From Candidatus Uhrbacteria bacterium RIFOXYB12_FULL_58_10 (GTDB taxonomy: Bacteria > Patescibacteriota > Patescibacteriia > UBA9934 > GWF2-40-263), in NCBI GenBank assembly GCA_943348955.1, contig CALQZE010000030.1, positions 1-5,992 on the forward strand: a stretch of DNA of 5,992 nt. The letters are read 5' to 3'. Within the stretch, counting starts at the first letter, position 1. Each line of letters starts with the position of its first letter. Under the pieces are notes generated by a model, which made no database searches, was not told where the DNA came from, and was given only the letters and a program-made list of their open reading frames with translations. The position numbers and the translations under genes were made by a program. Shown here piece by piece: positions 1-5,992 of this stretch.

Positions 1-713
1 CTATGCGTGTTCTTTCAGAAGAACTTTATGCCGCACATCCGGATGTTATTATTCTGATTGGAACACAGCGACATGCACACACAGAAGCCTTTTCCGCAAA
101 CCTGCACGAAGAGTACATCGTTGATTTTAAAGAGTTTGGTGATCTGTCCATCCAGGAAGAATTTTCCCCAGAACTTAGCCTCATCACAGAAATTCAAAAT
201 CACATGCAAGAAGAAGGAATCCCCTTCACTCTCGATTCTGAATCTCTTCTTGATTACGGAGCAGGAGTTCCTCTGACTCTACTCACGCCAAAAATAAGTA
301 CATTCATCCGAAAACCAACACTCATTCCGATCTCTTACTGTGATCTCACACCAAAAACACATGTGCAATTTGGTCGTGCACTCAAAGATGTGTGTCTCAC
401 ATCAAAAAAACGTATTGCGATTGTTTTATCAGGAGATCTCGCGCATACGCTTTCGTCTGATGCGCCCGCAGGATTTCATGAAGCAGGAACTCAATTTGAT
501 GAATCCGTTTTACAAGCCATCAAGAATATTTCGACGTCTCAACTTTTATCCCTTGATCCATCAATCGTGACCCAGGCTGCAGAATCCGCATACCGGCCGC
601 TGTTGATTTTGTTTGGTATTTTAGAACACATGCACGTCCGTCCGGAAATTCTATCTTATGAACATCCTTTCGGTGTTGGTGAACTTGTCGCACAGTTTCA
701 TTTTTCTTCCTGA
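1..713 (+). CDS. LigB-like / AmmeMemoRadiSam system protein B-like protein, 5' partial
   Basis: This is the C-terminal 236 residues of a protein related to class III extradiol dioxygenases (LigB fold), of the kind often annotated as AmmeMemoRadiSam system protein B. Family hallmarks seen are the SEELYAAHPDVIIL segment (5-18), AFSANL (29-34), FKEFGD (42-47), GAGVPL (86-91), LIPISY (107-112), a SGDLAH motif (143-148) followed by DAPAGF, and a C-terminal SYEHPFGVG. Relatives begin about 25-30 residues earlier with a metal-binding His segment, so the ATG at 3 is probably internal and the true start lies before the window. H148 matches the third metal-ligand position. The usual SPHG segment reads GTQR here (20-23), and the usual DHG before AGVPL reads DYG (84-86), so dioxygenase activity is doubtful. 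The true substrate of this family in such genomes is unknown to me. Its TGA overlaps the ATG of the PriA-like gene by one base, which suggests translational coupling. Family assignment is fairly sure; function is not. Confidence 0.75.
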   Translation, partial: MRVLSEELYAAHPDVIILIGTQRHAHTEAFSANLHEEYIVDFKEFGDLSIQEEFSPELSLITEIQNHMQEEGIPFTLDSESLLDYGAGVPLTLLTPKISTFIRKPTLIPISYCDLTPKTHVQFGRALKDVCLTSKKRIAIVLSGDLAHTLSSDAPAGFHEAGTQFDESVLQAIKNISTSQLLSLDPSIVTQAAESAYRPLLILFGILEHMHVRPEILSYEHPFGVGELVAQFHFSS

Positions 714-2575
714 TGATCCTTGGGGAACGTATGATTGCACAGATCTATCCACTCAAACGCATGCCACGAGCAATCCGTTTTTTTGATTACCAAATTCCGG
801 AGAACTTAAAAAATGTCGTTCGAGGACAACTTGTCACCATTCCGTTCCGTCAATCTGTCTTATATGGAATTGTCGCAAATGTGCACGACAAACCATTGCG
901 AGGAATTCAAATGAAATCTCTCTTGTCTGTAGATCCTCGTATTGTGTTTCGTGATGAAGAACTTTCTTTTTACGAATCTCTTGCACAAGAACTTGCACAA
1001 TCCGTTTCATCTCTCCTTTACAGCTGTTTTCCAACACTTCCAAAACGCACGAGTAAAAAACCCATTTCGGTTAAACAAAAAAAATCTTTAACGATTGCGG
1101 AATCTGAATCTGGAGATTTGGTGCGTATTGCAAAACAACTGTCTGAACGTCATCGAGCATTTGCGTTTCAATCAGATATTAAACGTATGGCCGCTACCAT
1201 CACGTTTTACTTGAGAGAAAAACCTAATCAAAAATGCGTTATTCTTGTTCCTACCGTCATTGATGCAGAACGTCTTCATGCATATCTTCACGCATTTTCT
1301 CCGATCCTTTTAACAGCTACGCAGAATCAAAATGAACAATTTTCTGCATGGACAACTTTCCGTGCATCCGAAACAGGCATGATTATCGGAACAAAAAATG
1401 TTTTATTTTGTACAGATTCAAAAACAACAAGTCTTTTCATAATTCGATCAAGCAACAGATATCACGGCCATCACGAACAAAATCCTCGATTCGATGCTCG
1501 AGTTATTGCAGAACGGTTCGAACAAACCCTGCACACAAACCTATTCTATTTTGATGTATTGCCGCGTGTCGATGATCTTCATACATTTTCAGAAACAAAT
1601 ATTCTTGGAGGAACACAACATGCGGCAACTCATCTCGTAGACATGGAGCAGGAATATCTTGCGTCACCCATTGGTGGTTTTATCAGTCTTGCTGTTTATG
1701 AAGCCATTCAACAAGCTCTTGAAAAAGGTTTTCGTGTTTTATGCGTGCTCAATAAGAAAACGCGAATTAATCGCTTGCGATGTACAACATGCAAGACACA
1801 AGCCACGTGTCCTCAGTGTCAATGCGTTTTCATTACAGACGATGTTTCTATGCGTTGTGTTCGATGCAGCCATACAGAAACACGTACCAGTATTTGTGCA
1901 CGCTGTCACACGAAGACTCTTGAAGAATCTGCCTACGGAAACAAAAAAATTTCTGATATCTTGCAAAAAGAATTCCCTCACGCACGCTTTTATTCCATGG
2001 ATAAAGAACATCCGATCATCGATTCAAATGCGCAAATTGTTCTTGCAACATCCTACTATCTTGAAGAACCATTCAATCCTTTTCTCTCAGATCGATGGAG
2101 TGCTGTGATTATCCTTGATGCAGATGGTCCCCTTTATCGACCATCGTATCGAGCTGTGGAAGAGGCATGTTATGAGCTCGAACAATGGAATGCGGTAGCG
2201 TTTGCAAGTCGTGCACCGCTTTATATTCAGACACACACAGTCTCTCTATTCCAGGAATATATTCAGAATCCGACATCTTTTTTAAAGAAAGAATTGTCTT
2301 TACGTGCAACTTACGAGCAACCGCCATTTCGACATATCGCTATTCTGCAATTTTCTGAATCAGAAGCACGTCGAGCAGAATTACGAATGACCGAATTCAT
2401 TAAACTCATTCGACAACGTCTCGCGGAGATTCGCGTTCAAAAAATCCCTTCAAATAAGCCTGATATTCATACGCTTGAACTGCGGTTTTCTGAAGCTGAA
2501 AAACCTATCCTTCTTGATCTTTTTGCAACGTTCCCGGATGATGTCCTCATTGACACAGAGGCCGATTCGCGCTAA
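713..2575 (+). CDS. priA: PriA-like primosomal protein N' with degenerate helicase motifs
   Basis: This is a homologue of PriA, the replication-restart helicase (primosomal protein N'). Numbering is from the ATG at 713. Residues 7 to about 105 resemble the N-terminal 3' DNA-end binding domain (FFDYQIP, then TIPF and GIVANV). A helicase-like core follows, with ILVPT, IIGTKNVLF (224-232), PRFDAR (258-263) and VLCVLNKK (342-349). Four CxxC pairs between C357 and C398 form the complete PriA zinc-binding region inserted in the core. LDADG (468-472) and EQPPFRHIAIL are also typical of PriA. The ATPase motifs are not intact. The Walker A position (about 154-161) reads SDIKRMAA, the DEEH box reads RSSN (245-248), and QVAGRAGR is replaced near 491-501. 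The protein is shorter than E. coli PriA (about 730 residues). Family synteny with def-fmt supports the identity. The ATG at 731 (residue 7) fits the family N-terminus better and has GGGGA just upstream; the ATG at 713 is kept because of the TGATG overlap. It is probably a non-hydrolysing, structural or DNA-binding PriA relative. Confidence 0.82.
   Translation: MILGERMIAQIYPLKRMPRAIRFFDYQIPENLKNVVRGQLVTIPFRQSVLYGIVANVHDKPLRGIQMKSLLSVDPRIVFRDEELSFYESLAQELAQSVSSLLYSCFPTLPKRTSKKPISVKQKKSLTIAESESGDLVRIAKQLSERHRAFAFQSDIKRMAATITFYLREKPNQKCVILVPTVIDAERLHAYLHAFSPILLTATQNQNEQFSAWTTFRASETGMIIGTKNVLFCTDSKTTSLFIIRSSNRYHGHHEQNPRFDARVIAERFEQTLHTNLFYFDVLPRVDDLHTFSETNILGGTQHAATHLVDMEQEYLASPIGGFISLAVYEAIQQALEKGFRVLCVLNKKTRINRLRCTTCKTQATCPQCQCVFITDDVSMRCVRCSHTETRTSICARCHTKTLEESAYGNKKISDILQKEFPHARFYSMDKEHPIIDSNAQIVLATSYYLEEPFNPFLSDRWSAVIILDADGPLYRPSYRAVEEACYELEQWNAVAFASRAPLYIQTHTVSLFQEYIQNPTSFLKKELSLRATYEQPPFRHIAILQFSESEARRAELRMTEFIKLIRQRLAEIRVQKIPSNKPDIHTLELRFSEAEKPILLDLFATFPDDVLIDTEADSR
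722..726 (+). promoter_or_regulatory. Weak Shine-Dalgarno-like GGGGA before the alternative PriA start
   Basis: GGGGA ends four bases before the ATG at 731, whereas the ATG at 713 is preceded only by a pyrimidine-rich run. Together with the family N-terminus, this makes 731 a real candidate start for the PriA-like protein, shortening it by six residues. The match to the anti-SD is poor and the spacing short, so it does not settle the question. Confidence 0.3.
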
Positions 2576-2578
2576 ACT
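2550..2578 (+). promoter_or_regulatory. Sigma-70-type promoter for def-fmt, leaderless-type
   Basis: A perfect -35 hexamer TTGACA (2550-2555) is followed by exactly 17 bases and a -10 hexamer TAAACT (2573-2578, 4 of 6 matches to TATAAT). The -10 begins with the TAA stop codon of the PriA-like gene. Transcription would be expected to start around 2584-2586, only 2-4 bases before the def ATG at 2588. No Shine-Dalgarno sequence precedes that ATG, which agrees with a leaderless or nearly leaderless message. The hexamers and spacing are seen directly; promoter activity is inferred. Confidence 0.55.
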
Positions 2579-2587
2579 ATATCCCTT

Positions 2588-3064
2588 ATGACACACAGAA
2601 CTGTTCTCACCTCACCAAATACAGAACTACGGACTATCTCAACAGAGATGGTTGCCGCAGATTTTTCTGATTCAAAAACAATACAACTTGCAAAGGATTT
2701 GATAGAGACCATGAAACTTGAAAATGGAATCGGTATTGCCGCACCTCAAATTGGTATTCACAAACGCATCATTATCGTAAATGTTGGAGAGGATGATCCA
2801 CGAGCATTTCTCAATCCAAAAATTCTTTCAAAATCATTTTTAAAATCAGAAAGCGAGGAAGGATGTCTTTCCGTTCCAGGTGTTTTCGGTATAGTAAAAC
2901 GTCACCGATCCGTCACCGTTACAGCTCAAGATTTAAAAGGCGAAACTATGACTTTTCGTGCAGACGGATTGATGGCAATTGTTTTTCAACATGAAATTGA
3001 TCACCTTGATGGTATTTTATTTATCGACAAAGTGATTCGTTACACAGCCCGCCCAACTCTATGA
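2588..3064 (+). CDS. def: Peptide deformylase
   Basis: This cytoplasmic metalloenzyme removes the N-formyl group from the initiator methionine of new proteins. All three family motifs are intact: GIGIAAPQ (47-54, the GxGxAAxQ motif), EGCLSVPG (91-98, whose Cys93 is a metal ligand) and QHEIDHLDG (134-142, the HExDH motif giving His135 and His139 as ligands and Glu136 as catalytic residue). The length of 158 residues is normal for the family. The N-terminus lines up with relatives (VLTSPNTELR resembles the usual ILTYPDPRLR), so the ATG at 2588 is well supported even though it has no Shine-Dalgarno sequence. It lies 12 bases after the PriA-like stop, behind a candidate promoter, and its TGA overlaps the fmt ATG in an ATGA junction (3061-3064). 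It should be an active enzyme made together with Fmt. Confidence 0.96.
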   Translation: MTHRTVLTSPNTELRTISTEMVAADFSDSKTIQLAKDLIETMKLENGIGIAAPQIGIHKRIIIVNVGEDDPRAFLNPKILSKSFLKSESEEGCLSVPGVFGIVKRHRSVTVTAQDLKGETMTFRADGLMAIVFQHEIDHLDGILFIDKVIRYTARPTL

Positions 3065-4017
3065 AGACACGCATTGTTTTTTTTGGAACACCGGCGTTTG
3101 CCGTTCCATTTTTAAATACGCTCGTTGCAGACCAAAACATTGAAATTGTCGCTGTTGTCACTCAAACGGATAAACCCGTTGGACGAAAACAAGTGATGAC
3201 AAAACCGGAAGTAAAAATAGCCGCAGAAACATTAGCTGTTCCTATATTACAATTTTCAACACTGAAGTCGTCAGAAGCAGAACAAACACTTCGTAATTTG
3301 CACGCAGACGTTTTTGTTGTTGTTGCCTATGGGAAATTAATTCCTCGTTCTATTCTTGATATTCCAGAAAACGGATGTATCAATGTTCACCCCTCCCTTC
3401 TTCCGAAATACCGTGGCCCCTCACCCATTCAGCATGCGTTACTAAACGGAGATTCTGTCACGGGTGTTTCGATTATGTTGCTCGATGAAGGAATGGACAC
3501 AGGACCAATTCTCGCGCAATCAATGATCGAACTTGATCCACAAGAAACTTTTTCTTCTCTCGAAAAGAAAATTCTGACAATTGCGCCAATATTGTTAAAC
3601 AAGACATTGCACGCATTTCTTCAAAAATCCGTAAGCGCTATTCCTCAAGATGAAGCACACGTAAGCGTAACAAAGCTTCTTGAACGTGTAGACGGACAGA
3701 TCGATTGGACACAAGATGCACAAAAAATCGATCAAAAAATCCGGGCATTTGAAACATGGCCCGGAACATGGTTTTCTTGGAATGAAAATGAGCAAGTTAT
3801 TCGTGTCTCGATTCACAAAGCTCAACCAACAGATCAACTATTTGAGGAACCGATCGGAACCTGCATTTCTGAATCCAATCATTTATATGTCGTTTGCGGA
3901 GATAAACACATCATTGAGCTAATCGAGATACAACCCGAAGGAAAAAATAAAATGCCAGCGATCGATTATCTACGTGGACACAAAACACTCCTTACAACAA
4001 ATCTGATTTCGTCTTAA
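3061..4017 (+). CDS. fmt: Methionyl-tRNA formyltransferase
   Basis: This enzyme transfers a formyl group from 10-formyl-tetrahydrofolate to initiator Met-tRNA, the step that Def later reverses on the protein. The N-terminal formyltransferase domain starts with IVFFGTPAFAV (5-15). It carries the catalytic triad positions Asn108 and His110 (in NVHPSLLPKYRG) and Asp146 (in DEGMDTGPIL). The C-terminal tRNA-binding domain follows, with VDGQIDW (210-216), IRAFETWPGTW (227-237) and the end motif IQPEGKNKMPA. The length of 318 residues is usual for the family. It starts inside the def stop codon (4-bp ATGA overlap) and has no separate Shine-Dalgarno sequence, so reinitiation after def is likely. Its last 26 bases overlap the 3' end of the convergent Wzy_C-like gene. 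The codons for the IRAF and WPG segments also form a hairpin that reads as a terminator on the opposite strand. Confidence 0.96.
   Translation: MKTRIVFFGTPAFAVPFLNTLVADQNIEIVAVVTQTDKPVGRKQVMTKPEVKIAAETLAVPILQFSTLKSSEAEQTLRNLHADVFVVVAYGKLIPRSILDIPENGCINVHPSLLPKYRGPSPIQHALLNGDSVTGVSIMLLDEGMDTGPILAQSMIELDPQETFSSLEKKILTIAPILLNKTLHAFLQKSVSAIPQDEAHVSVTKLLERVDGQIDWTQDAQKIDQKIRAFETWPGTWFSWNENEQVIRVSIHKAQPTDQLFEEPIGTCISESNHLYVVCGDKHIIELIEIQPEGKNKMPAIDYLRGHKTLLTTNLISS
3734..3765 (-). terminator. Candidate intrinsic terminator of the minus-strand glycan operon, inside fmt
   Basis: Read on the minus strand, the arms TCCGGGC (3765-3759) and GCCCGGA (3746-3740) form a perfect 7-bp, GC-rich stem with a 12-base loop. 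Six T residues (3739-3734) follow directly. A second T run follows a few bases further on, at 3727-3722. It lies about 230 bases past the Wzy_C-like stop codon and fully inside fmt. On the plus strand the stem is followed by no T run, so it is directional. Confidence 0.55.
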
Positions 4018-5548
4018 TTGTCTGAACAGAGGATGTCGCAAACATTGGTTGCGACATTTTTTGTTTGAAAAGATGGCCAAAAGCAAACGGTCGAATACGT
4101 AAATCAGGAGGAAGAAATATAAACAGCATAAGAATCGTTCCAATTCCAATGGGGTGATTCAGATAAGGCGAGAACATGTGTGTTACGTACAGAAAAACAA
4201 GGGAAGAAATCACCCAAATACCGAGCCACATTTTTGGTGTCGAAAATAAGATGCTTATACGACGGACAAAAAGAACAAACAGCACTGCGAATCCGATCAG
4301 TGCAAAGATTCCCATTTTTAACCAAAGCTCAAACCATCCCCATTCCATTGATGTTGTTGTCCAAGATCCATCCGGATGGATTGCACGAACGCGAGGATCA
4401 TCTGTTTTAAACGTAACTGTCTGTCCAAAGCCATTTCCAACAATCGGAGAATCTTTTATTGTTTCAAGCATTGGCTGTAATAAATTCCACCGACTCGAAA
4501 CAGCAACATCCGATTCAGATAAGCGTGAACCGAAAATCGAAGTGAGAGCATCTCCTGATGATCGATCATGTGGCCACGGGAATAATACTGTGCCGACGAG
4601 CAACAATCCAGCAATGAATACGCAAAGACAGATTCGAAGAGACCCTAAAAAAGCATCTTTGAAACCCGGTCGCTTTAGAAAAATAAACGAAAATAGAATA
4701 ACAAGACCAGCAACAATGAGTCCAAGCCAAAAACTACGAGACATACCAATGAGTGCAGCAGTAAAAACAAGAGATAGGATTGCCATTGTGAGTAAGCGAT
4801 CTTTTTTTGATTGTGGAAAAAATAGACGTGGAATCAAGATCAATCCAAAAATAAATACGAACAATTGTGTTTGTTCAAAAATACGGTACATCCCGAACTG
4901 TAATCGCGTAATTTCCGCAAAACGAATATCACGCAAAAAGACATAGACCGCTTTTAAAAACGGTTCTGAGAAATGCGTGTATGCGTACAAAATAATAATC
5001 GAAATAATCGATGTAAAGATGGTTCCTGCTGCAAGAAATTGAAGCACGACACGCTGTTTGATCGTGTCCCAATCTACGTGAAGAATCGGCAAAAGATAAA
5101 ACAAATAAAGATAAGCATTTCCGTCACGAAAAACATCCAACGGGCTTCGTCGAATCATTCCGACCAGAAATCCGCAAGCAATTGCGAGAATAAGTGGGAG
5201 AAAGAGTTGAACACGTTCATCCTTCCACCGAACGACAGAGCGTTTTGAAAGAATGGATATCCCCCACCCAATAAATAAGGCGAGAAAAATAACCATGCGT
5301 GCAGAAATAACAAAAGAGCCAACAGAGTGAAAAAATAATTGTCCATGCGCATTACTCATGAGTTCAAGAAATACGATCACGAGTCCCCATTCCAATTTCT
5401 TATAGGACGCAATCCCCGTAACAAGAGCAAGAACAATAAGCAAAATAGGTTCTAAATAGAAAAAATAGCCAACAGCAGAGAATGCGAGAAGTCCCACAAG
5501 AGAGAGTAGCGCGATCCGAAATGGCTTTCCGAAAAATTCTTGCATCAT
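3992..5548 (-). CDS. O-antigen ligase/polymerase-like (Wzy_C family) membrane protein
   Basis: This is a 518-residue polytopic inner-membrane protein with roughly 13-14 hydrophobic segments. Examples are residues 12-30, 34-48, 52-65, 77-100, a pair flanking MSRSFWLG (269-276), and three near the C-terminus. It ends in a polar tail of about 35 residues. Wzy_C/WaaL-type features are MSRSFWLG followed by a membrane helix, then a long extracytoplasmic loop holding SSRWN (351-355) and DSPIVGNGFG (366-375). That Arg-containing segment and the glycine-rich element recur in O-antigen ligases and polymerases. Such proteins join lipid-linked glycans to an acceptor or to each other outside the cytoplasmic membrane. 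The sequence alone does not tell ligase from polymerase from protein O-glycosyltransferase. The ATG at 5548 overlaps the stop of the upstream glycosyltransferase (ATGA); an in-frame ATG follows at once (5545). Its 3' end overlaps fmt and carries fmt's terminator hairpin in the codons for MSQPMFATS. Confidence 0.85.
   Translation of the reverse strand: MMQEFFGKPFRIALLSLVGLLAFSAVGYFFYLEPILLIVLALVTGIASYKKLEWGLVIVFLELMSNAHGQLFFHSVGSFVISARMVIFLALFIGWGISILSKRSVVRWKDERVQLFLPLILAIACGFLVGMIRRSPLDVFRDGNAYLYLFYLLPILHVDWDTIKQRVVLQFLAAGTIFTSIISIIILYAYTHFSEPFLKAVYVFLRDIRFAEITRLQFGMYRIFEQTQLFVFIFGLILIPRLFFPQSKKDRLLTMAILSLVFTAALIGMSRSFWLGLIVAGLVILFSFIFLKRPGFKDAFLGSLRICLCVFIAGLLLVGTVLFPWPHDRSSGDALTSIFGSRLSESDVAVSSRWNLLQPMLETIKDSPIVGNGFGQTVTFKTDDPRVRAIHPDGSWTTTSMEWGWFELWLKMGIFALIGFAVLFVLFVRRISILFSTPKMWLGIWVISSLVFLYVTHMFSPYLNHPIGIGTILMLFIFLPPDLRIRPFAFGHLFKQKMSQPMFATSSVQTIKTKSDLL
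4033..4062 (+). terminator. fmt: Intrinsic terminator of fmt, inside the convergent Wzy_C-like gene
   Basis: A perfect 9-bp inverted repeat, ATGTCGCAA (4033-4041) and TTGCGACAT (4049-4057), encloses a 7-base loop and runs into a T tract ending at 4062. It begins 15 bases after the fmt stop codon, the expected place for a Rho-independent terminator of the def-fmt transcript. On the minus strand it encodes residues of the polar tail of the Wzy_C-like protein and has no T run after it, so it should act only on plus-strand transcription. Confidence 0.85.
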
Positions 5549-5992
5549 AGCGTTTTGATCAAACCGTGTTTTTTCAAAATAATTTCTTTTGCCTCCTCAT
5601 ATTTTTTTACTCGCTTCGGTTTCCATCCAAAAAGATTCCAAGGGAAACGAACAATCAACGAAGGTAGCCAAGTACTCATTCGTTCAGGACGATCTTCTTC
5701 CAAAACTTGAAATAAAACATGAGGAACAAAGATCCCCCGTTGTCCGTGCTCAACCATGGTGAGCCACAAATCCCAATCTTGAAATCGACGCAATGTTGGG
5801 TCGAACATTGGAAACGTTTCACGACGAATCAAAGCAGAAGTGTGAATAAAATTCATTTCTTTCAATCGTGAACCATCCTCAAAAGGAAATGAAGTGAATA
5901 ATTTCCATCCCCATTTAAAACTCGAGTAAGCAAAGGAAGCGGAAGGATTCGATTCAAGAGCAGATACGAGCTCAGCAAGCATTGTTGGAACC
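5545..5992 (-). CDS. Family 2 glycosyltransferase, C-terminal part (5' partial)
   Basis: The reading frame stays open to the window edge (Val-Pro-Thr precedes the first Met), so the ATG at 5982 is internal and the start is outside. What remains resembles the second half of a GT-A fold family 2 glycosyltransferase. It shows ELVSALESNPSASFAYS (like the usual 'longer than N residues, past, seen' segment after the DxD region), NFIHTSALIRRETF (44-57 from the first Met) and FQDWDLWL (67-74). The FQDWDLWL segment resembles the E/Q-D-W-D-L-W-L element that supplies the catalytic base in these inverting enzymes. A basic C-terminal tail rich in Lys ends the protein. The nucleotide-sugar binding half, including any DxD motif, lies beyond the window. 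It would add a sugar to a growing glycan on the cytoplasmic side of the membrane. It sits directly upstream of the Wzy_C-like gene with a 4-bp stop/start overlap, which points to one surface-glycan operon. Confidence 0.8.
   Translation of the reverse strand, partial: VPTMLAELVSALESNPSASFAYSSFKWGWKLFTSFPFEDGSRLKEMNFIHTSALIRRETFPMFDPTLRRFQDWDLWLTMVEHGQRGIFVPHVLFQVLEEDRPERMSTWLPSLIVRFPWNLFGWKPKRVKKYEEAKEIILKKHGLIKTL

Noticed and set aside
1659..2108. Open frame of 149 codons overlapping the PriA-like gene in another frame
   Set aside because: It lies wholly inside the zinc-ribbon region of the PriA-like gene; its cysteines come from frame-shifted reading of the same codons, and no family is recognisable.
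722..2575. PriA-like gene as a pseudogene
   Set aside because: Although its ATPase motifs are missing, the frame is intact over its full length, the eight cysteines and several family motifs are retained, and the gene keeps conserved synteny. Selection for a changed role fits better than decay.
4176..4946. Long open frame (256 codons) on the plus strand opposite the Wzy_C-like gene
   Set aside because: Its product is a basic, Lys/Arg/Asn/Ser-rich sequence with no recognisable domain, as expected from the antisense of hydrophobic membrane codons. It is a shadow of the well-supported minus-strand gene.
5544..5549. TATGAT, a good -10 match, on the minus strand at the Wzy_C-like start
   Set aside because: It covers the start codon, so transcription would begin inside the gene, and there is no -35-like hexamer at the right spacing.
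5592..5597. Perfect AGGAGG on the minus strand before the Wzy_C-like gene
   Set aside because: It is 43 bases upstream of the ATG at 5548, too far to act as its ribosome-binding site. It encodes part of the glycosyltransferase tail (YEEAK), and no suitable nearby start follows.
5739..5757. Imperfect palindrome around CCATGG in the glycosyltransferase gene
   Set aside because: Short, imperfect, inside coding sequence and not followed by a T run; most likely chance.

Overview
The window looks like a piece of a small, AT-leaning bacterial genome of the Patescibacteria/CPR type. That placement is an inference. It rests on the family signature of the LigB-like protein, the compact gene packing (4-bp and 1-bp start/stop overlaps), the weak or absent Shine-Dalgarno sequences, and a PriA homologue whose helicase motifs have decayed. 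Three genes (LigB-like, def, GT2) end in TGA and none of the frames reads through a stop, so the standard genetic code fits. I saw no tRNA, rRNA, CRISPR array, insertion sequence or long repeat. No stretch of 300 bases lacks a gene.

Plus strand, 1-4017: the 3' part of a LigB/AmmeMemoRadiSam-B-like gene (1-713), a PriA-like gene (713-2575), def for peptide deformylase (2588-3064) and fmt for methionyl-tRNA formyltransferase (3061-4017). The priA-def-fmt order is a widely conserved bacterial cluster. def and fmt form a functional pair: Fmt formylates initiator Met-tRNA and Def removes the formyl group from new proteins. A near-consensus promoter (TTGACA, 17 bp, TAAACT) sits across the end of priA and would start a def-fmt transcript only 2-4 bases before the def ATG.

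Minus strand, 5992-3992: the C-terminal part of a family 2 glycosyltransferase, overlapped by 4 bp with a polytopic O-antigen ligase/polymerase-like (Wzy_C) membrane protein. This pair belongs to cell-surface glycan synthesis.

The two strands converge. fmt and the Wzy_C-like gene overlap tail to tail by 26 bp. The candidate terminator of each transcript lies inside the coding sequence of the other gene: the plus-strand hairpin at 4033-4062 and the minus-strand hairpin at 3734-3765. If both work, the mRNAs overlap by about 330 bases.

The main points for a second look are the PriA homologue, which keeps its zinc ribbon and overall fold but has lost the Walker A, DEEH and QVAGRAGR motifs; the LigB-like neighbour, which also appears to have lost catalytic histidines; the leaderless-type def promoter; and the reciprocal embedded terminators.
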